This document shows positions 24,314-31,693 of a DNA stretch of 64,000 nt, one piece after another. Below the pieces are notes generated by a model, which was not told the DNA's origin, did no database searches, and saw only the letters and a program-made list of their open reading frames with translations. The position numbers and the translations under genes were made by a program. Source of the stretch: Burkholderia sp. Ax-1724 (lineage in GTDB: Bacteria > Pseudomonadota > Gammaproteobacteria > Burkholderiales > Burkholderiaceae); NCBI RefSeq assembly GCF_011752995.1, contig NZ_VWWL01000004.1, positions 1 through 64,000 of the forward strand. The letters are read 5' to 3'. Numbering within the stretch: the first letter of the stretch is position 1; each line of letters begins with the position of its first letter.

Positions 24314-25234
24314 TCAAGCCAACCGCTCCGGGCGATACTCACCGGCCCACATCCAGCACACGTCAGCAGGCGGCATGTCGAGTCGTAGATATGGCTTGAA
24401 CCTGTCGCCAGCGCGTACCACTGCCTTGCCAACTATTCCGGCTTGCGTCCAGCTTTCCCATAGGCCTGTTTCAGGGCACACCATGCCGGTGCGCAGGTTC
24501 ATCATGCCGTACTTCTGGCGTTTGGCGAGGTAACGCTGCTCAAGTTGCTCCGGCGTTAAATACCAGCGGGTGATCTTGATACTGCGCAGGTCGCGCGGGT
24601 TTTGCAGGCTTCGGAATTCGGGACCGTCGTGTCCGTATTTTCCTTTATATGTCACTGTGACATACACGTCGTATAGGGAATCAGGTGGTAGTAGTTGACG
24701 ATAGACAAAATCGACAGTGTCGGGGTCACCCCCAATGATTACGCCTCGAGGTGAAAAGTAGGAGCTTCGCTCGTTACGCACACCGTCAATCGACTCTCCT
24801 CTGACCACGCGATGCAGGTTCAGCCTGGCCTCATAGCTTTCCTTCGGAATGTCGGTCGTCGTTAGACTGTCAACACCGATCAGGGCCGTCTTGACACTAG
24901 GCTGTCCGTCTACGGGATATAACCTGTCGAACATGAATTTGATCGATACGTTATCCCCAAGGAAATAAGTGTAGTCGACTGTGGTAACGCCAGGGTTATC
25001 GTATTTCTTCGGTTTTCCGAATCGACGGACTATCTCGTCGAATGAAAGTGTACCTGTTGCCCAGGCCAGCCCGGCTTCGAAGAACGGAAACAGTTGCGCC
25101 TGCTCCTGCACGGACATGGGTTTCGGAATGTCCTGCATGTCACTCTCCTTGACTGGCAATGGGCTGCTCTGTGCCCGAAGAATCGGGATGCTCATGAGCA
25201 AAGGCATAAGGAGCACTGCACTCATCTTCCGCAT
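24314..25234 (-). CDS. Exported immunity-like protein, toxin-proximal copy
   Basis: 306 residues with a Sec signal (MRKMSAVLLMPLLMSIPILRA, then QS) and the same layout as its downstream paralogue, ending in the near-identical CPETGLWESWTQAG region. Start ATG 25234 lies 95 bases inside the 3' end of the toxin gene, so translation is coupled. Because this predicted immunity protein is exported, the toxin should act in the periplasm, as with many type VI effectors. The family is unknown to me and the pairing is inferred from position. Confidence 0.7.
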   Translation of the reverse strand: MRKMSAVLLMPLLMSIPILRAQSSPLPVKESDMQDIPKPMSVQEQAQLFPFFEAGLAWATGTLSFDEIVRRFGKPKKYDNPGVTTVDYTYFLGDNVSIKFMFDRLYPVDGQPSVKTALIGVDSLTTTDIPKESYEARLNLHRVVRGESIDGVRNERSSYFSPRGVIIGGDPDTVDFVYRQLLPPDSLYDVYVTVTYKGKYGHDGPEFRSLQNPRDLRSIKITRWYLTPEQLEQRYLAKRQKYGMMNLRTGMVCPETGLWESWTQAGIVGKAVVRAGDRFKPYLRLDMPPADVCWMWAGEYRPERLA

Positions 25235-26309
25235 GCGTATAAATCCCATAGTGACCGGCTTGCATGAAATAGGCACCTGCCATATCTCCACAATAAAAGG
25301 CATCGTTTTCCCAGGGACGGCCGCGGTAGTCCTCTGAGCATCTGTTAGGCTCGGCCACCATGCTGTCGATCATGATCGGAGTGCCGCCGTAACCTGATTT
25401 CTGTAGAAGATCGACTGCCAGTTCCCTGACCTTTTCGAATTCACTTTCCAGTGACTGCGTGCTGGACAGATGGCCTGGCGGCCTAACCCTGCCAGTACGC
25501 CAGAGATTGAGTACCCAGACATACTGCGCGATGGCTATACGTTTGATACTCGCCAGCATCAAGGGATCGTCAGGTATGGTGGTTTTTCTGGCGAGCTCAA
25601 CTGCGACAAGTCCATCATCGCTATCTGCGACTACAGCGCCCGGCCACTGATCGATCCGTGTATCCGGGAAATTGTCTGGATGTTGCTGCGCTATCGCGTA
25701 GCTCCAGAACCATTGCTGGCAATGTCGCGACTCGTGGTAAATCGTATCGACAAATGCCTTGAGCGTTCTGAAGCGCAGATAGCGTTGACCCGCATCCTCG
25801 TCCGCTAACCGGCTTATAAGAATGAGGTCTTTAAGATCATTGAGATACAGGAGCAGACTCCAGTTCGCGGAATCAAAGAAGCCCTGCTCGGAGGCTGAAC
25901 TTTGCGCTACATCCAGGGAGATTGCCTGAGGTACCGCTTTCCCTGGCATACCCCCAGCCTCCGGTCGATCGGTCATCGCCTTCGTAATGAGCGGCTTTAT
26001 CGCTTCAATCAGAAAGTCTTGTCCCGATCGGTCAATCGGCCACCTGAGCACCTTCTCCGGCCCCCCTTTCCCAAAGAAAGTATTCCCCCACTGAATCTTC
26101 TCGAACAGCGACTCCACCGCAAACGCGTAATCCCTGGCAACCGGAAACATAAGCTTCCCCTTGCGCTCCGGGTCCAGATCAGAAAAGCGCATCCCCCAGC
26201 GCTCGGCCGAGCAGAGTGCGTAGGTCGGGATTCTGCCGGCGCTGGTGAGGCCTGGCTGATTGATCTCCACGATATGGTTGCCGACTTTGTGTGTGCGTCT
26301 AGCGGGCAT
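25140..26309 (-). CDS. Candidate secreted toxin with HExxH zinc-metallopeptidase motif
   Basis: 389 residues, no signal peptide or membrane helix. A zincin-type motif HESRH at 192-196 lies in TIYHESRHCQQWFW, preceded by a helix, and the C-terminus is His/Asp/Glu-rich (AGHYGIYTHAEDE, about 351-363; HEHPD 372-376), which could supply a third metal ligand. The start MPARRTHKVGNHIVEINQPG is typical of short PAAR-less effectors; ATG 26309 follows AGGAGAAAG. The lack of a signal combined with exported immunity-like partners downstream suggests delivery by a type VI apparatus. No VgrG, PAAR or secretion genes lie in the window. Could alternatively be a housekeeping metalloprotein; confidence in the toxin role is moderate. 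Confidence 0.6.
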   Translation of the reverse strand: MPARRTHKVGNHIVEINQPGLTSAGRIPTYALCSAERWGMRFSDLDPERKGKLMFPVARDYAFAVESLFEKIQWGNTFFGKGGPEKVLRWPIDRSGQDFLIEAIKPLITKAMTDRPEAGGMPGKAVPQAISLDVAQSSASEQGFFDSANWSLLLYLNDLKDLILISRLADEDAGQRYLRFRTLKAFVDTIYHESRHCQQWFWSYAIAQQHPDNFPDTRIDQWPGAVVADSDDGLVAVELARKTTIPDDPLMLASIKRIAIAQYVWVLNLWRTGRVRPPGHLSSTQSLESEFEKVRELAVDLLQKSGYGGTPIMIDSMVAEPNRCSEDYRGRPWENDAFYCGDMAGAYFMQAGHYGIYTHAEDECSAPYAFAHEHPDSSGTEQPIASQGE

Positions 26310-26545
26310 TCCTGGCTTTCTCCTGTCAATCGGATTTCGTGCTGACGCCCTTGGCGCGACGGGCGAACCCACAGTATCGAAAGCCCCCACCCCACGGTCT
26401 ATAGGAATTGGACTAATTTTTATCTCAAGTAAGCAATCAACCTGACGAGCCACGCCCCCACCTCTCGCCAGGGTCAACCCTGATTGCGAGGAAAATGCAC
26501 CACGCTTATCTTTCTACATCATACGTATGACATAGAGAAGGTAGC

Positions 26546-27265
26546 ATGGCGACCCTGCATCGACAGGTTCTCAATCAGATGGGCGAGCAAATCTGCTCCG
26601 GCAAATTCGCTCCGGGCGACGTTCTTCCGTCCGAACCCGAGCTGGCCGAACAACTGCAGGTGAGCCGGATCACGATCCGCGAGACCATGAAGTCGCTGTC
26701 GGCAAAGGGCATGCTTCAGGTCCGGCGCCGCTACGGCACGGTCGTCCTGCCTCGGTCGCAGTGGCAGTTGTTCGATCCGGACGTGATGACCTGGCGGGCT
26801 CGCGCGAGCAGCGCCGATGCGAGCCTGATCCAGGACCTGATGGAATTGCGTCTGATCATCGAGCCCAATGCGGCCAGGCTCGCCGCCTTGCGCGCCACGG
26901 CGGAAGACAAAAAGGCCATCCGCCGCGCCTATAACGCGATGGAGCGGGCGGTTGCCGGTCACGGCGAATATGTGCCGGCCGACCTCGCATTTCATGGCGC
27001 GATTCTCACCGCTTGCCACAACCAGTTCGTCGAGCAGATGCAGAACGCGCTATCGGCGATTTTGCGCACGAGCTTCGAACTGAGTTCCGAAATCGCCGGC
27101 GGCCCCGCGCGTTCGCTGCCGATGCACGAGGCCCTGTGCGTCGCGATCGAGCAAGGCGACGGCGTTGCCGCCGAACAGGCGGTGCTCACGCTGATCCGGC
27201 GCGCGGAACAGGATTTCGAGGATCGGGCCAAACTCGCATCGACGGTGAACGGCAAGCCGGCCTGA
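26546..27265 (+). CDS. GntR-family regulator, FadR subfamily
   Basis: 239 residues: an N-terminal winged helix (LPSEPELAEQLQVSRITIRE, about 28-48) and an FCD ligand domain with the helical pattern MELRLIIEPNAARLAALRAT and the metal-binding type His at HGAILTACHNQ. FadR/FCD regulators repress sugar-acid catabolic genes until an intermediate binds. It heads an operon (SDR, MFS, ManD) on the same strand, with 99 bases to the next gene, so it probably controls that unit in response to a hexonate or its product. Confidence 0.9.
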   Translation: MATLHRQVLNQMGEQICSGKFAPGDVLPSEPELAEQLQVSRITIRETMKSLSAKGMLQVRRRYGTVVLPRSQWQLFDPDVMTWRARASSADASLIQDLMELRLIIEPNAARLAALRATAEDKKAIRRAYNAMERAVAGHGEYVPADLAFHGAILTACHNQFVEQMQNALSAILRTSFELSSEIAGGPARSLPMHEALCVAIEQGDGVAAEQAVLTLIRRAEQDFEDRAKLASTVNGKPA

Positions 27266-27364
27266 GCCGATTCGCCTCTACGACGACGCATGCATCGCGC
27301 CCGCATAACGGGCCGCGAGGGGCGCCCGTACGCCCGGTTTCGACACATCGAAAAGGAAGATGAG

Positions 27365-28132
27365 ATGACCCAGCTTTTTGACTTGACCGGGCGCACCGCG
27401 CTCGTGACCGGCTCGGCCCGCGGTATCGGCTTCGCGCTCGCGGAAGGTCTCGCGACGGCCGGCGCGCGCGTCGTGCTGAACGGCACGCGCGCGGACACGG
27501 TGGCGGACGCGGTCGAGCGTCTCGCCGCGAAAGGATTGGACGTGCAGGGGCGCGCCTTCGACGTGACCGACGAAGCAGCAGTCGTGGCGGCCTTCGAGGC
27601 GTGGGACGCGGCAGGCGTGCAGATCGACATCCTCATCAACAACGCGGGCATTCAGTTTCGCAAGCCGCTCGTCGAACTCGAACTTGCCGATTGGCAACGC
27701 GTGATCGACACCAATCTGACGAGCGCGTTCATCGTCGCGAAGCATGCCGCGAAGCGCATGATCGCGCGCGGCACCGGCGGCAAGATCGTCAATATCGGCT
27801 CGCTGACGAGCGAAGCGGCGCGCGCAACCGTCGGCGCCTATACCGCGGCCAAAGGCGGCATCAAGATGCTGACGCGTGCCATGAGCGCCGAGTGGGCGTC
27901 GTCGAACATTCAGGCGAACGCGATCGGGCCGGGCTACATCCTGACCGACATGAACAAGCCGCTGATCGAGAATGCGAGTTTCGATGCGTGGGTGAAGAGC
28001 AGCAACCCGTCCCAACGCTGGGGTAAGCCGGAAGAACTCGTCGGCACTGCGGTCTATCTGTCGTCGCCGGCATCGAGCTACGTGAACGGGCAAATCATCT
28101 TCGTCGACGGCGGCTGGCTCGCCGTACTCTGA
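27365..28132 (+). CDS. SDR oxidoreductase, gluconate 5-dehydrogenase-like
   Basis: 255 residues, classical short-chain dehydrogenase: TGSARGIGFALAE nucleotide loop near 15-27, NNAG near 92, catalytic Ser/Tyr/Lys in IGSLTSE and YTAAKGG. The closest feel is gluconate 5-dehydrogenase/IdnO type, interconverting a hexonate and its keto form with NAD(P)H. Context (ManD dehydratase and anion transporter) supports a sugar-acid substrate. Start ATG 27365 after AAGGAAG. Confidence 0.88.
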   Translation: MTQLFDLTGRTALVTGSARGIGFALAEGLATAGARVVLNGTRADTVADAVERLAAKGLDVQGRAFDVTDEAAVVAAFEAWDAAGVQIDILINNAGIQFRKPLVELELADWQRVIDTNLTSAFIVAKHAAKRMIARGTGGKIVNIGSLTSEAARATVGAYTAAKGGIKMLTRAMSAEWASSNIQANAIGPGYILTDMNKPLIENASFDAWVKSSNPSQRWGKPEELVGTAVYLSSPASSYVNGQIIFVDGGWLAVL

Positions 28133-28170
28133 AGCGGAACACCTTCGGAAAACCCCATCAGGACAGGACA

Positions 28171-28194
28171 CGACTCACCCGAGCGGGTGAGTCG
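28171..28194. repeat. 11-bp inverted repeat in the sugar-acid operon
   Basis: CGACTCACCCG (28171-28181) and its complement (28184-28194) separated by two bases, in the gap between the SDR and MFS genes. It would form a strong hairpin in the mRNA; there is no T run (ACCATTTAATT follows), so it looks more like an mRNA-processing or stabilising stem than a terminator, or an operator. Confidence 0.6.
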
Positions 28195-28233
28195 ACCATT
28201 TAATTAGTATGCCGCATTAATCCAGGAGACATC

Positions 28234-29532
28234 ATGGAAGACGTCAAACCCGTTGCAACACAAAGGTGGTGGTATCTCATGCCCATCATCTTCATCACGT
28301 ACAGTCTCGCCTATCTCGACCGCGCCAATTACGGTTTCGCCTCGGCGGCCGGCATCGACAAGGACCTCGGCATTTCGCACGGCATGTCGTCGTTGATCGG
28401 CTCGCTGTTCTTCCTCGGCTACTGCCTGTTTCAGGTGCCCGGCGCAATCTATGCGCAGCGCCACAGCGTCAGGAAGCTGATTTTCTTCAGCCTGATCCTG
28501 TGGGGAATCTGCGCGGCCGCAACCGGCGTGGTGAGCAACATTCCGATGCTGATGGCGCTGCGCTTCGTCCTCGGCGTGGTCGAGGCCGCCGTGATGCCGT
28601 CGATGCTGCTCTACATCAGCCGGTGGTTTACGCGCAGCGAACGCTCGCGCGCGAACACCTATCTGATCCTCGGCAACCCGGTAACGGTGCTGTGGATGTC
28701 GGTGGTATCGGGCTACCTCGTGCATAGCTTCGGATGGCGCGAGATGTTCGTGCTCGAAGGCATGCCCGCGCTGGTCTGGGCCATCGTGTGGTGGTTCACG
28801 GTCCGGGACCGTCCCGCCGACGCGCCCTGGATGAGCGACGCCGAAAAGGCCGAACTCGAAAGGCGCCTCGTCGCCGAGCAGGCCCATATCGCGCCGGTGC
28901 GCGACTACAAGGCAGCCTTCCGTTCGCCGACGGTTCTGAAGTTCTGCTCGATTCATGCGCTGTGGAGCGTCGGCGTGTACGGCTTCATCATGTGGCTGCC
29001 GTCGATCCTCAAGATGGCAGCGCAAATCGACATCGTCTCGGTCGGCTGGCTCGCGGCCGTGCCCTATGTCGGCGCCATCGCGCTGATGCTGATTGCGTCC
29101 TGGCTCTCCGACAAGACCCGCAATCGCAAACTGTTCGTCTGGCCGCTGCTGTTGACGGGCACGCTCGCGCTGGTCGCATCGTTCCTGATCGGCAGCGCGC
29201 ATTTCTGGATTTCGTTCTGGCTGCTCGTCGTGGCAGGCGCCACGATGTACGCACCATATGGACCGTTCTTCGCGCTCGTGCCGGAACTGATTCCCGGCAA
29301 CGTGCTCGGCGGCGCGATCGGCTTCATCAATGCGAGCGGCGCACTCGGCGCATTCCTCGGCGCGTGGCTAGTCGGCTACCTGAACGGCGCGACCGGCAGC
29401 CCCGCCGCTTCCTATGTCTTCATGGCGGTCACGCTGCTGTTGTCCGTGATCCTGACGATGCTGCTTCCCGGCGCTCCGGCGCAACGCGCACAGCGCGACG
29501 GGGCACTGCCGGCCGCCACGGAAACCCACTAA
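28234..29532 (+). CDS. MFS transporter, anion:cation symporter type (sugar acid)
   Basis: 432 residues, about 12 membrane helices, with YSLAYLDRANYGFASAAGI in helix 1 and a long cytoplasmic loop after helix 6 (VRDRPADAPWMSDAEKAELERR). This is the ACS branch of MFS (galactonate/glucarate/tartrate carriers). Likely imports the acid that ManD and the SDR degrade. Start ATG 28234 with CAGGAG ahead. Confidence 0.9.
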   Translation: MEDVKPVATQRWWYLMPIIFITYSLAYLDRANYGFASAAGIDKDLGISHGMSSLIGSLFFLGYCLFQVPGAIYAQRHSVRKLIFFSLILWGICAAATGVVSNIPMLMALRFVLGVVEAAVMPSMLLYISRWFTRSERSRANTYLILGNPVTVLWMSVVSGYLVHSFGWREMFVLEGMPALVWAIVWWFTVRDRPADAPWMSDAEKAELERRLVAEQAHIAPVRDYKAAFRSPTVLKFCSIHALWSVGVYGFIMWLPSILKMAAQIDIVSVGWLAAVPYVGAIALMLIASWLSDKTRNRKLFVWPLLLTGTLALVASFLIGSAHFWISFWLLVVAGATMYAPYGPFFALVPELIPGNVLGGAIGFINASGALGAFLGAWLVGYLNGATGSPAASYVFMAVTLLLSVILTMLLPGAPAQRAQRDGALPAATETH

Positions 29533-29556
29533 CTCCGCCGCCACCGAGAAACTGAA

Positions 29557-30804
29557 ATGGCTACGCTTATTACCGATGTCAAGGTCATCCTGACCGCGCC
29601 CGAAGGCATCAACCTGATCGTCGTGAAGGTCGAGACGAATCAGCCGGGCCTATATGGCCTTGGATGCGCGACGTTCGCGTACCGTCACCTTGCCGTCAAG
29701 TGTCTGATCGAGGAGTATTTGCGGCCGTTGCTGATCGGCCGCGACGCCGAAGCGATCGAGGAAACATGGCAACTGATGCACCAGAACGCGTACTGGCGCA
29801 ATGGCCCGATCGAAAACAACGCGATTTCCGGCGTGGACATGGCGCTGTGGGACATCAAGGGCAAGATGGCGAACCTGCCGCTGTACCAGCTTTTCGGCGG
29901 CAAATGCCGCGAGGGCGTGCCCATCTACCGTCACGCCGACGGCCGCGATCTCAGCGAGCTTTGCGAGAACATCCAGAAGTACCGCGAGCAGGGCATCACG
30001 CATATTCGCTGCCAGAGCGGCGGCTATGGCGGCGGCGTGTATGGCAAGGCGCCATCGACCGCACCGGCCGGCGCCCTCGATGGCGTGTATCTGGATAGCC
30101 GGAAGTACCAGCGCGAAACGCTCAAGTTGTTCGACGGCATCCGCAGCCGGGTCGGCTTCGACGTCGAACTGTGTCACGACGTGCACGAAAGGCTGAAGCC
30201 GGTCGAGGCCATCCGGTTCGCGCGCGAACTCGAACAATACGAACTGTTCTTCCTCGAAGACGCCATCGCGCTGGAAGAAGGCGAATGGATGCGCCAGTTA
30301 CGGGAAAAGACCACGACGCCATTGGCACAAGGCGAACTCTTCAATAATCCTTATGAATGGCGCTTCCTGATTACGGAACGCTTGATCGACTTCATTCGAG
30401 TCCATCTGAGCCAGATCGGCGGCATCACCGCGGGCCGCAAATTGCAGATCTTCGCCGAGCAGTTCGGCGTGAGAACGGCATGGCATGGTCCCGGCGATAT
30501 GTCGCCGCTCGCGCATGCGGCGAACATCCATATCGATCTGGCGTCGCGCAATTTTGGCGTTCAGGAGTGGTCGGGAACCGAGCCGCCGAATTTCGTGATT
30601 CAGGAACTGAAGGGACCGAAGGCCGCATTGCTCGACGTATTCCCGGGCTTACCCGAATTCAGGAACGGTCACGTGTACGCCAACGACAAGCCGGGACTCG
30701 GCGTGGACATCGACGAAGCACAAGCTGCCCAATATCCGTGCGAAAACACGGTGACGACGTGGACTCAAACGCGCTTGCGCGACGGGGCCCTGCAAACGCC
30801 ATGA
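29557..30804 (+). CDS. ManD/RspA-type mandelate racemase-family dehydratase
   Basis: 415 residues of the enolase superfamily, D-mannonate dehydratase/RspA group. Visible residues: the YRHADGRDL loop after the N-terminal capping domain, CQSGGYGG, metal ligands in DVELCHDVHERL, ELFFLEDAI and QGELFNNPYEWR, and the HGPGDMSPLAHAANIHIDLA segment typical of ManD. It would dehydrate a hexonate (mannonate or gluconate) to 2-keto-3-deoxyhexonate. Not all members have high activity. Last gene of the operon, 24 bases after the MFS gene. Confidence 0.88.
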   Translation: MATLITDVKVILTAPEGINLIVVKVETNQPGLYGLGCATFAYRHLAVKCLIEEYLRPLLIGRDAEAIEETWQLMHQNAYWRNGPIENNAISGVDMALWDIKGKMANLPLYQLFGGKCREGVPIYRHADGRDLSELCENIQKYREQGITHIRCQSGGYGGGVYGKAPSTAPAGALDGVYLDSRKYQRETLKLFDGIRSRVGFDVELCHDVHERLKPVEAIRFARELEQYELFFLEDAIALEEGEWMRQLREKTTTPLAQGELFNNPYEWRFLITERLIDFIRVHLSQIGGITAGRKLQIFAEQFGVRTAWHGPGDMSPLAHAANIHIDLASRNFGVQEWSGTEPPNFVIQELKGPKAALLDVFPGLPEFRNGHVYANDKPGLGVDIDEAQAAQYPCENTVTTWTQTRLRDGALQTP

Positions 30805-30818
30805 TGAAACGTAGGTAA

Positions 30819-30856
30819 GCGCGTGCGACGAGCCCGGATAAACGGGCTCGACGCGC
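30819..30856. terminator. Hairpin after the ManD operon
   Basis: Two-part stem: GCGCGT (30819-30824) with ACGCGC (30851-30856), a 4-base bulge, then CGAGCCCG with CGGGCTCG around the loop GATAAA. It lies 15 bases after the ManD stop. There is no T tract, so rho-dependent ending or mRNA stabilisation is as likely as intrinsic termination. Confidence 0.45.
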
Positions 30857-30907
30857 TTCGGAAACATCGAACATGGCCTGCGCTGCATAGCCAGGCCACG
30901 CGCGCAT

Positions 30908-31639
30908 TTACATCATGCCCATGCACACGGCAGCCGCAATCGATCCAAGCACGAGCACCGCGCCGGCGGTCTTGCGCCTGTTCAACTCGGTCCACAGCAA
31001 CACGCCGGTCAGCGACAGCAGAATGATGCTGCCCGCGAGCGTATCGATCAACAACACCCAGCCAACGCTCAGGCCGACGCCCTTGTGCAGGTTCGTCAAC
31101 ATCGCGAGGAAGGTGTTGGCGCTGCGCTTGACCGTCACATAGTTATTGCCGACCCAGTACTCGGCCGAGGTATTCTCCTTCGGCGACGCGAAATTCAGTT
31201 GCCAGTGCTCGGGCTGCATCACGCTACGATCGCCCCACGCAACCGGATGCCCTGACTCCTTCTGCACGCGGCCCGGATTGCCCGCGATTTTCAACTCATG
31301 CCTGAGCCACTTCGCGAGTTCGCGCGGCGACTCGGGCGCCGGTTGCGGCAACGGCACCTGCACGACGGACACCTGCGGCTCGCCGGTCGATACCCTGAGG
31401 GGCCCGCCGCGATGGTTCAGAAAGAACCCGGTCGTGCCGAACAGCAGACCGAGCGCGGCGCCCCACAAGCCGATCCAGCCATGCACCTTGCGCAGCCATT
31501 TGATGAACGTCGCGCGACGCGAGCGCTGCCGGCGCAGCTTCAGTTCATCGCCATCGAGCCGCCGTGGTTCGTGCGCTTCGTGCGTCTCGTGTTCGCCGAC
31601 GGCGAGCGGTTGAAGGTCGATTGTGTCCGATACGCTCAC
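30908..31639 (-). CDS. PepSY-associated membrane protein linked to siderophore uptake
   Basis: 243 residues with an N-terminal His/Glu-rich cytoplasmic stretch, a first helix (WIGLWGAALGLLFGTTGFF) followed by the motif LNHRGG, a periplasmic PepSY-like region and two further helices (SVGWVLLIDTLAGSIILLSL, then VLGSIAAAVCMGM). PepSY_TM proteins often sit beside TonB-dependent receptors and may reduce or process ferric siderophores at the inner membrane. Located 54 bases after the receptor gene on the same strand, so probably cotranscribed and Fur-controlled. Confidence 0.85.
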   Translation of the reverse strand: MSVSDTIDLQPLAVGEHETHEAHEPRRLDGDELKLRRQRSRRATFIKWLRKVHGWIGLWGAALGLLFGTTGFFLNHRGGPLRVSTGEPQVSVVQVPLPQPAPESPRELAKWLRHELKIAGNPGRVQKESGHPVAWGDRSVMQPEHWQLNFASPKENTSAEYWVGNNYVTVKRSANTFLAMLTNLHKGVGLSVGWVLLIDTLAGSIILLSLTGVLLWTELNRRKTAGAVLVLGSIAAAVCMGMM

Positions 31640-31693
31640 GTTTCACTCCAGGTACGCAACAGATTGTGATGGCTCAGCGATGCGCTTGCCGCG

